DNA of 64,000 nucleotides from Tamlana flava (GTDB lineage: Bacteria; Bacteroidota; Bacteroidia; Flavobacteriales; Flavobacteriaceae): positions 1 to 64,000 of the forward strand of contig NZ_JBGGTX010000006.1 in assembly GCF_041287255.1 (NCBI RefSeq). The letters are read 5' to 3'. This document shows positions 27,746-35,380 of this stretch, piece by piece; within the stretch, counting starts at the first letter, position 1, and every line of letters starts with the position of its first letter. The notes beneath the pieces are model-generated. The model was not told where the DNA came from, did no database searches, and saw only the letters and a list, made by a program, of their open reading frames with translations. Both the position numbers and the translations under genes were made by a program.

Positions 27746-28126
27746 ATGGCAGTAAAAGAAAAATATCAGCCTGTTTTAGATCTGGGGGAACAATTGAACA
27801 TTCAAGATGGTGACGTTACGGTTGAAGGCGACATCCTTAAAATTAAAGGCACCGCTAAAACACAGTACGAAAAGAATATACTTTGGGACAAAATAAAGGA
27901 AATTGGAGGCGAAAATCCAAGCGACATCAAGGCTAACATTAAAGTGGCAGACGAAAGTGTTTATGCCCGACATATTGTTAAAAAAGGTGAAACCTTAGGT
28001 AAAATAGCCAAGCACTATTACGGTAATGCCGCAAAATACCAAGCCATATTTAAGGCCAACACCAATATTTTAAAGAACCCAGATTTAATTTATCCGGACC
28101 AAGAATTGGTTATTCCAAATCTATAA
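27746..28126 (+). CDS. BON and LysM domain protein (YgaU/Kbp-like)
   Basis: This 126-residue protein has an N-terminal BON-like domain (VTVEGDILKIKGTAKTQYEK, about 20-65) and a C-terminal LysM domain (HIVKKGETLGKIAKHYYG to YPDQELVIPNL, about 75-125). The order matches E. coli YgaU/Kbp, a potassium-binding protein, and many Bacteroidota homologues. There is no signal peptide, so the LysM domain probably does not meet peptidoglycan. A strong terminator follows. Confidence 0.88.
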   Translation: MAVKEKYQPVLDLGEQLNIQDGDVTVEGDILKIKGTAKTQYEKNILWDKIKEIGGENPSDIKANIKVADESVYARHIVKKGETLGKIAKHYYGNAAKYQAIFKANTNILKNPDLIYPDQELVIPNL

Positions 28127-28148
28127 GATTCAAAAACATTGAAGCATC

Positions 28149-28178
28149 AAGCGAAACTGCAAAAGTTTCGCTTTTTTT
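28149..28178 (+). terminator. Terminator after the LysM gene
   Basis: AAGCGAAACT pairs with AGTTTCGCTT around a GCAAA loop, followed by a run of seven or more T. Confidence 0.85.
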
Positions 28179-28215
28179 ATTTTATTACATTTGAAAAGCA
28201 TTCTTTTTAAACCTT

Positions 28216-28788
28216 ATGGAAGCACCAACCCTGGAAAATCATCGTGTAAAACTAACGCTATTCGGCATGGGCAATTACAAGCATTTAACCGATATTGCCA
28301 AAGAAAGCAATTTAGTGCAATACTCCCCTAGTAAAATTAATACGCCTGAAGATTTAAAGGAATACGTTCAAGAAGCTGTTGACGCCTATTACCATAAAAC
28401 TGCCATACCCTTTATTGTTTTTGATAAGAAAAGAAAAGCCTTTGCTGGTTGCACTCGTTTCGGGTTAATCAATTGGCACAATAAAGTATTACATATTGGC
28501 TGGACATGGATCGGCGACGCATTTCAAGGTACGGGACTAAATAAACACATGAAGTTTTTAATGCTGCAATATGCCTTTGAAACCCTGAAATTTGATAAAG
28601 TTGAATTTCGGGTTGATGAGCGCAACATAAAATCTAGAAAAGCCGTTGAAAAACTGGGTGCCAAACTGGAAGGTATTTTACGTAAAGACACGTTGATGTT
28701 GGACGGTTTTAAACGAAGCACCTGCTGTTACGGTATTTTAAGCGAAGAATGGGCGAAAATTAAACGCACTGTTTTTGGTGGGTTTTAG
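28216..28788 (+). CDS. GNAT-family N-acetyltransferase (RimJ/RimL-like)
   Basis: This 190-residue protein has the acetyl-CoA fold of the GNAT_3 group: VKLTLFGMGNYKHLTDIAKE, FIVFDKKRKAFAGCTRFG, IGWTWIGDAFQGTGLN (motif A, about 95-110) and FRVDERNIKSRKAVEKLGA. It resembles acetyltransferases that modify ribosomal proteins or small amines. The substrate is not predictable. It ends 93 bp before the next hypothetical gene. Confidence 0.85.
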   Translation: MEAPTLENHRVKLTLFGMGNYKHLTDIAKESNLVQYSPSKINTPEDLKEYVQEAVDAYYHKTAIPFIVFDKKRKAFAGCTRFGLINWHNKVLHIGWTWIGDAFQGTGLNKHMKFLMLQYAFETLKFDKVEFRVDERNIKSRKAVEKLGAKLEGILRKDTLMLDGFKRSTCCYGILSEEWAKIKRTVFGGF

Positions 28789-28881
28789 GGTATTGCGCTT
28801 ATCAATGATAATTAAAAACTAGTTATCAACAATTTAGCCCGTAAGCATATTTTTTCTAATTTTAAAGAAACCTAAACAGTT

Positions 28882-29595
28882 ATGCAAGTAGATATCCAAA
28901 AGCAATTATTAAAACAGCGCAACAAGCACAACAAGGGCGTAGATATTTTACAACAGGTGCAAGAGGTTTTGGCACAAGATTTCGCCCACGAAACTTCTAT
29001 TCAAAACGCTTTGGCAGATAACACAACTAACCTTGAACACAACACCTTGAACCTAGATTTGCTGGAAACCAACAGGATTTTCCATATTGAGGATATTAAA
29101 AATATTTGTATTACCTACCGTTTACGTTTTTTGGAAAGCCATTTGTTTAAAAACGATATCCCAGCTGAAGCTATTCGTAAAATAAAACAAATGGAAAAAG
29201 CGCACAACACTACCCTAGGCGGTTTTAAAATTATGGCACCCAGCAAATTGTTCCGTTTAGAAAACTACGACGACCCTTTACTTTTTGCGCCCATTGGCAA
29301 TGGCTATTACTATTTAATCCACAAATGGGGCAAAGATTTAAGCGTGTGGCGCAAATGGCTTATGTATCCGTTTAGAAACCTGGATACCATTATTGTAAGT
29401 ACCGTTGTGGCGGCCATTTTAATTGCCCTTAGTTTTCCAGAAAGCTATTACCACCCCGATTATAAAACCACGCAATTTATCTTTCTGTGCTTTTTTTGGT
29501 TTAAGGTTATTGGGTTCTGCCTCATTTTCTTTGGGGTAAGCCGTGGCAAGAATTTTAATTCCGCTATTTGGGATAGCCGATATGTGAATCATTAA
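28882..29595 (+). CDS. Uncharacterised membrane protein with two C-terminal helices
   Basis: I do not recognise this 237-residue protein. The first 170 residues are soluble and helical (VDIQKQLLKQRNKHNKGVDI; IKQMEKAHNTTLGGFKIMAP). Two hydrophobic helices follow, near 173-190 (IIVSTVVAAILIALSF) and 205-222 (FIFLCFFWFKVIGFCLIFFG). This suggests an inner-membrane protein with a large cytosolic domain. It converges on the APC permease gene with only 12 bp between the stops. Confidence 0.65.
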   Translation: MQVDIQKQLLKQRNKHNKGVDILQQVQEVLAQDFAHETSIQNALADNTTNLEHNTLNLDLLETNRIFHIEDIKNICITYRLRFLESHLFKNDIPAEAIRKIKQMEKAHNTTLGGFKIMAPSKLFRLENYDDPLLFAPIGNGYYYLIHKWGKDLSVWRKWLMYPFRNLDTIIVSTVVAAILIALSFPESYYHPDYKTTQFIFLCFFWFKVIGFCLIFFGVSRGKNFNSAIWDSRYVNH

Positions 29596-29607
29596 AGAAC
29601 AGGAGAC

Positions 29608-30837
29608 CTATATTCTATTTTCGGTTTTTTTATACATACATTCGGCCAAAAAGCACACGAAAACAATAGCTGCAGAAACCACGACTCCTATGAAATTTGA
29701 GGCATATTGTTGGTTTATTAAAACAATTGAAGCCACAATACACAGTACAAAACCAATTAAAGGAATGGTTTTATTGCTTTGTGTTTTCTTTGACAATCGA
29801 TAGCCTGCTAAATTAACTATGCTAAAAATGATTAAAAAACCAACACTTCCCGCCGTTGAAATACTTTCCAAGTCAAGCGTATTCACCAAAATTAAGGTCG
29901 CTACTGAGGTAATCAACAAGCCAATGGGTTGGTTCCATAATTTAAAGGTGAAATGTTCCGGTAGTTCGTCGTCTTCAGCAATCTCATAATTCACCCTGCT
30001 GCCTCCGTAAAGCGAGGCGTTAATGGCTGAAAACGTTGAAATTAATGCTGCAATGGTGATAATGGTAAATCCAATACTGCCTAACATCGGTTTTGCGGCT
30101 TCGGCCAAAACATAATCTTCGGCTGTTTTAATTTTATCAAAAGATAACGAACCTACCGTTACCAAAGCAATAACAACATAAAGTACAATTACGAAGATTA
30201 CCGAATAATAATAGGCTTTTGGAATATTTTTATCGGGATTTATTAGATTTCCGGCAACATTTGCTATTAGCTCAAAACCTTCATAAGCAACAAAAATAAC
30301 CATCCCACCAGCAAACAATTTTACAGGTGCTTGCCAATTAGAAATTGCCAACTGCGTTAAATTAGGATTACCAAACAATCCGTAAACACCAATGGCCACA
30401 AAAGCCAAAAGAATAATTAACTTAATGATTACGGCAAAGGATTCTATTTTCCCAACAACAGCAATGCTGTAATAGTTGATGGCTGTAGCAAAAATAATGA
30501 TGAAGCTGCTGTAGATATGGAAATCGACACTTTTATCCTGAGTGATTTCCCATAAATTGGGCGCATATGAGCCAAATGCCGAAGCATAAAGAGATAACAT
30601 AATCATGTAACTGACCCACAGCAGATTGTTTATACCACCACTAAAGACAGATTTTCCAAATCCTTGGTTGATAAATTTAACCGTACCACCACTTTCAGGA
30701 TATTTTTTGGACAAATGAACATAACTGTAAGAGGTAATCAATGCCAAAAGACCCGCCAATAAAAAAGCGATTAGTGTACCGCCCTGCGCTAATGAAACGG
30801 CCAACCCCAATACGGCAAAAATGCCACCGCCAACCAT
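29608..30837 (-). CDS. APC-family amino acid permease; N-terminus probably extends to a non-ATG codon at 30888
   Basis: From ATG 30837 the protein has 409 residues and about 12 membrane helices of the amino acid-polyamine-organocation family (MVGGGIFAVLGLAVSLAQGG; FVAYEGFELIANVAGNL). However, the frame stays open upstream and encodes SDKIKLKDAISIGVGG, which is the normal start of helix 1. Its first codon is ACG at 30886-30888, where an ATG would be expected, and TAA lies just before it. So the gene either starts at ACG, starts inside helix 1, or has lost its start. It sits 74 bp downstream of the aldo/keto reductase stop. Substrate unknown. Confidence 0.8.
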   Translation of the reverse strand: MVGGGIFAVLGLAVSLAQGGTLIAFLLAGLLALITSYSYVHLSKKYPESGGTVKFINQGFGKSVFSGGINNLLWVSYMIMLSLYASAFGSYAPNLWEITQDKSVDFHIYSSFIIIFATAINYYSIAVVGKIESFAVIIKLIILLAFVAIGVYGLFGNPNLTQLAISNWQAPVKLFAGGMVIFVAYEGFELIANVAGNLINPDKNIPKAYYYSVIFVIVLYVVIALVTVGSLSFDKIKTAEDYVLAEAAKPMLGSIGFTIITIAALISTFSAINASLYGGSRVNYEIAEDDELPEHFTFKLWNQPIGLLITSVATLILVNTLDLESISTAGSVGFLIIFSIVNLAGYRLSKKTQSNKTIPLIGFVLCIVASIVLINQQYASNFIGVVVSAAIVFVCFLAECMYKKTENRI

Positions 30838-30911
30838 GCCACCAACACCTATGGAAATGGCATCCTTTAGTTTTATTTTATCGCTCGTTTATACTGCAAT
30901 TATAGCTTAGA

Positions 30912-31898
30912 TCAATACCCACCACGTATATGTTGGTGCACTTGGGTTTCATAAAGTTTCTTTAACTGTTCGTGTATTTGAGGTGATAAATGCTCTAAAT
31001 TTGAAACCACGGCATTACCAATAACTTGTTTTGGCGAGCTTGCCCCAGGAATGATGGTGCTAACCGCATCGTGGTCCAATATCCAACGCAAGGCCAATTG
31101 CACCATAGTTAAGTCATCAGGGAGGATGTCTTTCTTAATAGTTTCAACAAGTTCTAAACCTTTTTTAAAAGGCAATCCGGCAAACGTTTCACCCACATTA
31201 AAAGACTCACCATCTTTATTGAAATTTCTATGGTCGTTTTCTGGAAATTTAGTTTCAGCATCAAACTTCCCGGTCAGCAAACCACTGGCCAATGGCAGTC
31301 GGACAATAATCCCAACTTCCTTTTCTTTTGCTTGAGGCAATAACTCTGAGACTAATTTTTGCCTAAAGATGTTAAAAATAACCTGCAAGGACAGCAAGCC
31401 TTCTTGCTTCATACAAATTAGTCCTTCCTCTACCGTTTCAACACTGGCACCAAAATGTTTGATGAGTCCTTCAGTTTGTAAATCGCGCAGCCAATTAAAA
31501 ACTTCTCCATCTTTTAAATATTGGGTAGGAATGCAATGCAGTTGCAACAAATCCAAAGCATTCACCTGTAAGCGCTGTAAAGAACCTTCCACGGTTCTTC
31601 GCAAAACATGTTTTGAATATTTATCGGGATAAGCATTTCCTGCCCTTCCAAACTTGGTTGCCACGCGGATATGCGCGTCGCATGTTTTTAAAAATTCGCC
31701 AATAAGGGTTTCACTTTTGCCGTTACCGTAAACATCGGCCGTATCAAAAAAGGTGATGCCATTATTAACAGCTTCATCTAAAATATCGAACGCTCTATCT
31801 TTGGAAATAGCTTCGCCCCAATCAGCTCCCAATTGCCAGCAACCTAAACCGACTTCACTCACTTTAAAACCTTTTTCACCTAATATTCTTTTTTTCAC
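30912..31898 (-). CDS. Aldo/keto reductase
   Basis: The 328-residue NADPH-dependent TIM-barrel oxidoreductase has GLGCWQLGADWGEAI near the start. The catalytic tetrad is visible: Asp/Tyr in FFDTADVYGNGKSE (about 50-62), Lys in RVATKFG and His in LLQLHCIPTQYL. It ends with the NADP-binding STIIPGASSPKQV. It belongs to the Tas/YghZ-type branch. Substrate unknown. It may share a transcript with the permease downstream. Confidence 0.92.
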   Translation of the reverse strand: MKKRILGEKGFKVSEVGLGCWQLGADWGEAISKDRAFDILDEAVNNGITFFDTADVYGNGKSETLIGEFLKTCDAHIRVATKFGRAGNAYPDKYSKHVLRRTVEGSLQRLQVNALDLLQLHCIPTQYLKDGEVFNWLRDLQTEGLIKHFGASVETVEEGLICMKQEGLLSLQVIFNIFRQKLVSELLPQAKEKEVGIIVRLPLASGLLTGKFDAETKFPENDHRNFNKDGESFNVGETFAGLPFKKGLELVETIKKDILPDDLTMVQLALRWILDHDAVSTIIPGASSPKQVIGNAVVSNLEHLSPQIHEQLKKLYETQVHQHIRGGY

Positions 31899-32138
31899 AC
31901 GTTTGAATTTTATTAATTACCTGATTATAAATTAATTATAAAATTAAGAACATGTGTAACCACCACGTTCTCACATTAAAAATTTTAAACATTCCCTTTT
32001 GTGAATGTACTTTTAAAATTTATTTATGCTCGTTTTATCTATTTAATTTTTTGCAGCAACTTATTTTTCAGATATTCTAAATCGTATTGATAAAGATTCA
32101 TTAAAATTACATTTATTAAATTGAAAATATCCTTTAAA

Positions 32139-32493
32139 ATGAAAATGTTTGTCTTAATCATGACTTTGTGTTTTAGTGGTTATTGTCAGGCCCAATTCAT
32201 ATCCGTGGGCGATGAATTGCTTTTTGGAGCAGCATATTAATATCGGGCACCACCTATGGTGTAGTGTACACCGCAACAAAGGACAAGAAAAAAACGTTTT
32301 AGTATAGTTTTGGTGCTTCGGTACTTACTGGTGTTGCCAATGAAGCTGTGGATAGCCAAGAGGAAAATAATAAGTTTTATACCGGAGAGGTCATTGCCAC
32401 AGGAATTGGCGGACTAGTGTAAGCACAACTTTAAGCCTATTTGTTGGGAAAAAGAAAGACAAAAGACGTGAGGAAATTGCTTTGGTTAACTAA
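32139..32493 (+). pseudogene. Decayed small secreted or membrane protein gene (YfiM/DUF2279-like)
   Basis: ATG 32139 opens MKMFVLIMTLCFSGYCQAQF, a signal peptide, then SVGDELLFGAAY and a stop at 32238-32240. Other frames continue as ISGTTYGVVYTATKDKKK, then YSFGASVLTGVANEAVDSQE, NKFYTGEVIATGIGGL, a stop, then STTLSLFVGKKKDKRREE, ending at 32493. The pieces join into one plausible 115-residue protein. SFGASxLTGxAxExxDS recalls the YfiM/DUF2279 lipoproteins. At least two frame changes and several stops mark it as dead. Confidence 0.75.
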
Positions 32494-32544
32494 ATAATAT
32501 TTTAGTTTGGAATAAGTTCATAATAATTTTTATTTTGAGAATAA

Positions 32545-32588
32545 AAAAGCATGATTGTTGAGTTTAAAAGTTCATCAATCATGCTTTT
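32545..32588. terminator. Bidirectional terminator before the fasciclin gene
   Basis: AAAAGCATGATTG (32545-32557) and CAATCATGCTTTT (32576-32588) form a 13-bp perfect stem, with an A run on the 5' side that becomes a T run on the minus strand. It ends 24 bp before the fasciclin stop. Confidence 0.8.
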
Positions 32589-32612
32589 CGCTATTAATCT
32601 TACACCATAAAT

Positions 32613-33614
32613 TTACGGTGTTAATACGGCTGTAATTACATGAATAACACCATTTGTAGCCTGAACATTTAATAAACCAGGAACTAGCATGGCACTGTCG
32701 TTGATAGTTAAGGTTTCTAAATCCAAATCAAAATCTCCGTTAAGGGTAGTTACAGAGCCGCTAGATAAATCACTTGAATATACACGACCTTCAACAACAT
32801 GATATAATAAAATAGGAGCTAAATCATCAGCTGTTAAGCTATTAACCACTTCTATGGCCTCATCAACAGTTGAAACCCCAAGAAGATCTATAAAAGCTTG
32901 ATTTGTTGGGGCAAAAACAGTTAATTGGTCAAATGGACCGTCACCCATAAGTACTCCTGCTAAATTAGCCTTTGTTGCTGCAGCTAACAAAACTGAAAAC
33001 TCAGGGGCAAAACTACTAGCCAATTCAACTAAATTTTGAGTTGGAGGAAATAAAATGTCGTCAATCGCATGAATCACTCCATTACGAGCTTCAATATCTG
33101 CTATAATTACATTAGATGAATTAATCATAACGCCAGAATCCAAATTAACTTCAATAGCGGCACCATTTAATGTTGGCACTAATCCGTTTGATAAATCAGT
33201 ACTAAAAACCATACCTGCAACGACATGATATAATAGGATATCTTTGATGCCCGGAAATGAACCTATGTTCTTTTGGTCTAGACCATATTTTGCAAATGCA
33301 GCATCGGTTGGTGCAAATACAGTTAATTGATTTGATGATACCGTTCCTGCCAATTGGGTTTTGGCCAAAGCAACGCTTAAGGTCTTAAAAGTCGGTTTCT
33401 TCTCTATTTTTTCATTTGATTTTAGAGAACCAGCAGATGAAGATTCGTAATTTTTTAGTACATCAACGATTGATGGCTTTTCTATTGAGTCATTTTGAGG
33501 CACGACTGCTTCGTTACTACAGGAAAATGTAAAAATTGATAAAACAAAAATAAGTATCATGGAAAGCAAGGTGGTAGAAGTCTGGGGTTTCAAATAATGG
33601 ACAGTTGTTTTCAT
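32613..33614 (-). CDS. Lipoprotein with two fasciclin (FAS1) domains
   Basis: The 333-residue protein has a long signal with a lipobox (LSIFTFSC, Cys near 33). FAS1 domain 1 runs about 60-195 and domain 2 about 200-333. Both show the family motifs: LTVFAPTDAAFAKYG and LTVFAPTNQAFIDLLG, ILLYHVVAGMV and ILLYHVVEGRV, and NGVIHAIDDILFPP and NGVIHVITAVLTP. FAS1 proteins are envelope or adhesive proteins. It is anchored in the membrane or on the cell surface. An inverted repeat in its upstream region suggests specific regulation. Confidence 0.92.
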   Translation of the reverse strand: MKTTVHYLKPQTSTTLLSMILIFVLSIFTFSCSNEAVVPQNDSIEKPSIVDVLKNYESSSAGSLKSNEKIEKKPTFKTLSVALAKTQLAGTVSSNQLTVFAPTDAAFAKYGLDQKNIGSFPGIKDILLYHVVAGMVFSTDLSNGLVPTLNGAAIEVNLDSGVMINSSNVIIADIEARNGVIHAIDDILFPPTQNLVELASSFAPEFSVLLAAATKANLAGVLMGDGPFDQLTVFAPTNQAFIDLLGVSTVDEAIEVVNSLTADDLAPILLYHVVEGRVYSSDLSSGSVTTLNGDFDLDLETLTINDSAMLVPGLLNVQATNGVIHVITAVLTP

Positions 33615-33647
33615 TTTATTGTTTTTTGTTTAATGTTATTTAATTTT

Positions 33648-33674
33648 AGTTAAACATAATAATATTGTTTAACT
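33648..33674. promoter_or_regulatory. Inverted repeat upstream of the fasciclin gene
   Basis: AGTTAAACA, nine bases, TGTTTAACT: a perfect 9-bp inverted repeat, 34 bp upstream of the fasciclin ATG (33614). Further TGTTTAA-like half-sites lie nearby (for example about 33628-33634). It looks like a binding site for a dimeric regulator. Confidence 0.5.
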
Positions 33675-33755
33675 TTATGAAATATTTATTAAACAAAAAG
33701 ACGAACCGTATAATATAATCCACCAAAAACCTAATTTGTGAGAAAAAAGAAAGAG

Positions 33756-34703
33756 TCAGCCAACTAAACGACTAATAATCTGTTTTGTAGGAAGAATTCG
33801 GGTCGTGTATTCTATACTTGGACCAGCAACCCAAACGGTCTTGTATGTTGCTTGTTTTGCAGCTTTTTCGGTAGCCCGCATACCAATTGAAAACCGAATC
33901 ATCTTCACCCATTTTTTAAGCTTCTTGTTTTTATTCAAAATAGATTCAAGCCACGTTTGTTTCGTTCCTATTTTTTGCACGTAAGGTGTGTTTATAACGG
34001 TGCAAGGCGTGCCTGAAATGCGCTCGGTCATGACAATATCATCGGCTCCATAATCCACACAAGCTTGTTTGTATTCTTCGGTAACATTGGCTTCCTCCGA
34101 GGCTATAAACGGACTTCCCACAGAAACCCCGGCTGCACCATAGCCCAACATTTTATCAACATCGGCCTTGCACCCTACACCACCAGCAGAAATAATGGGA
34201 ATATTGCAATGAACCTTTAATTCTTTGATTAGTTTTTCAGGAGCAATGTTTCCACGATGTCCTCCTGCCTCATTGTTTACAGCAATTATGGCATCTGCCC
34301 CCAAATCTTCCACCTTTTTGGCAAAGTTTAAATCTACCACATCACAAAACACCTTGATACCAACTTCATGCGCGCGATTAATGGTTTCGGCAGGATTGCC
34401 CAATGACGTAATGATAAAATCACAGCCTTCTTCACAAATCACATCCAACTGCCCTTTATATTTTACGTTGGATTTGTTTACAATGAGATTAAACCCAAAC
34501 GCCCCTCCTTTTGGCTTGGCGGCTTTTAACTCTCTCAAAGCTACTTTCAATTCATCGAGTGTTCGGTAATTCAGTGCAGGAATACAACCCGCAATACCAC
34601 TATTCATGGCTTCTTTTACCATGGCCACATTGGAAACCAAAAACATGGGCGCTTGAATTATTGGATGCTTAATTTGGAGTAATTTAGTTAGTTCGGTTTC
34701 CAT
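33756..34703 (-). CDS. FMN-dependent nitronate monooxygenase / FabK-like oxidoreductase
   Basis: The 315-residue TIM-barrel flavoprotein begins with IKHPIIQAPMFLVSNVAMV. It has VICEEGCDFIITSLGNP, DVVDLNFAKKVEDLGADAII, NEAGGHRG (the family's AGGHxG motif), PIISAGGVG and AAGVSVGSPFIASEEA. The family includes nitronate monooxygenase and the enoyl-ACP reductase FabK; sequence alone does not separate these. It is divergent from a PepSY-like gene, and a palindrome at 34735-34750 sits next to its likely promoter. Confidence 0.88.
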   Translation of the reverse strand: METELTKLLQIKHPIIQAPMFLVSNVAMVKEAMNSGIAGCIPALNYRTLDELKVALRELKAAKPKGGAFGFNLIVNKSNVKYKGQLDVICEEGCDFIITSLGNPAETINRAHEVGIKVFCDVVDLNFAKKVEDLGADAIIAVNNEAGGHRGNIAPEKLIKELKVHCNIPIISAGGVGCKADVDKMLGYGAAGVSVGSPFIASEEANVTEEYKQACVDYGADDIVMTERISGTPCTVINTPYVQKIGTKQTWLESILNKNKKLKKWVKMIRFSIGMRATEKAAKQATYKTVWVAGPSIEYTTRILPTKQIISRLVG

Positions 34704-34720
34704 AGTGAAATTGATTTCAA

Positions 34721-34728
34721 CAAATATA
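34721..34728 (-). promoter_or_regulatory. Candidate -7 element (TATATTTG) of the FabK-like gene
   Basis: Read on the minus strand this is TATATTTG, fitting TAnnTTTG, 17 bp before the ATG at 34703. The 16-bp palindrome lies 6 bp upstream, in the -33/-7 spacer region. Confidence 0.55.
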
Positions 34729-34734
34729 TAAAAT

Positions 34735-34750
34735 ATTATGCGTGCATAAT
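34735..34750. promoter_or_regulatory. Palindrome ATTATGCGTGCATAAT, copy 1
   Basis: A 7-bp perfect inverted repeat around GT, identical over 16 bp to the copy at 34829-34844. Its place just upstream of the minus-strand -7 box makes it a likely repressor operator. Confidence 0.7.
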
Positions 34751-34828
34751 ACTTGATTATTAATTAGTTGCAAAATTATACTATACAAATTTATAAATAT
34801 CTGATTGCATGATATTTATCATGTTTTT

Positions 34829-34844
34829 ATTATGCGTGCATAAT
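34829..34844. promoter_or_regulatory. Palindrome ATTATGCGTGCATAAT, copy 2
   Basis: The second identical copy, 94 bp from the first, directly abuts the plus-strand -7 box at 34845. A further inverted repeat, CATGAT-ATTT-ATCATG, lies at 34808-34823. Confidence 0.7.
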
Positions 34845-34852
34845 TATTTTTG
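34845..34852 (+). promoter_or_regulatory. Candidate -7 element (TATTTTTG) of the PepSY-like gene
   Basis: TATTTTTG fits TAnnTTTG and ends 27 bp before the ATG at 34880. The upstream spacer is filled by the second palindrome, so a bound regulator would block RNA polymerase. Confidence 0.55.
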
Positions 34853-34879
34853 ACAATCAAATTTATTAATTGTATTACC

Positions 34880-35380
34880 ATGAAAAATCTATTTTTAGGT
34901 GTAATGACTTTAGTTGTTGTCATTAAAGCCTATTCACAAACTATTAACTTGCCTGAAACAATAATTACTATTAATTCAGATTATTTAAACGCCATAAATT
35001 TAAACGATTCTAACTTTTATGTAGCAAAGTTAGAACAGGCTTTGTTGAATTATAATCATTCTGACATATCGGAGCTTTATGATGATAAAAATGATATCTA
35101 TAATGTGTCATTTAAACTTCCTGAGGCTGAAATAGTTGCTTCTTTCAACAAAGATGGAAAAATAGTAAAAACCTTTGAAAAATATAACAACATGCCTTTA
35201 CCACTTGTTGTTATGAAAACCATTGCCGAAAAATATCCCGGTCATGGTATTATAGAGGGTGTTTACCTTATTAAATACTACAGCCAAAAAGAGATACTAC
35301 AACAAGAGTATAAAATTAAACTCAAAAACAACGATAGTATTCTTACCGTTAAAATCAATGAAAAGGGAGAGTTTATCTAG
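34880..35380 (+). CDS. Secreted PepSY-like protein, paralogue 1
   Basis: From ATG 34880 (MKNLFLGVMTLVVVIKAYSQ, a signal peptide) the protein has 166 residues; the frame extends to a TTG at 34850, which would lie inside the promoter. The C-terminal half (VVMKTIAEKYPGHGI, then EYKIKLKNNDSILTVKINEK) resembles PepSY/BLIP-like domains. It is a distant paralogue of the two proteins at 36730 and 37422, with the same start LPE(T/V)-I and the same end INEKGEF. Its stop shares the palindrome CTAG with the stop of the convergent methyltransferase gene. Exported, function unknown. Confidence 0.75.
   Translation: MKNLFLGVMTLVVVIKAYSQTINLPETIITINSDYLNAINLNDSNFYVAKLEQALLNYNHSDISELYDDKNDIYNVSFKLPEAEIVASFNKDGKIVKTFEKYNNMPLPLVVMKTIAEKYPGHGIIEGVYLIKYYSQKEILQQEYKIKLKNNDSILTVKINEKGEFI

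Noticed and set aside
34850..34879. TTG start for the PepSY-like gene
   Set aside because: It lies within the -7 box region; the ATG at 34880 begins a normal signal peptide.
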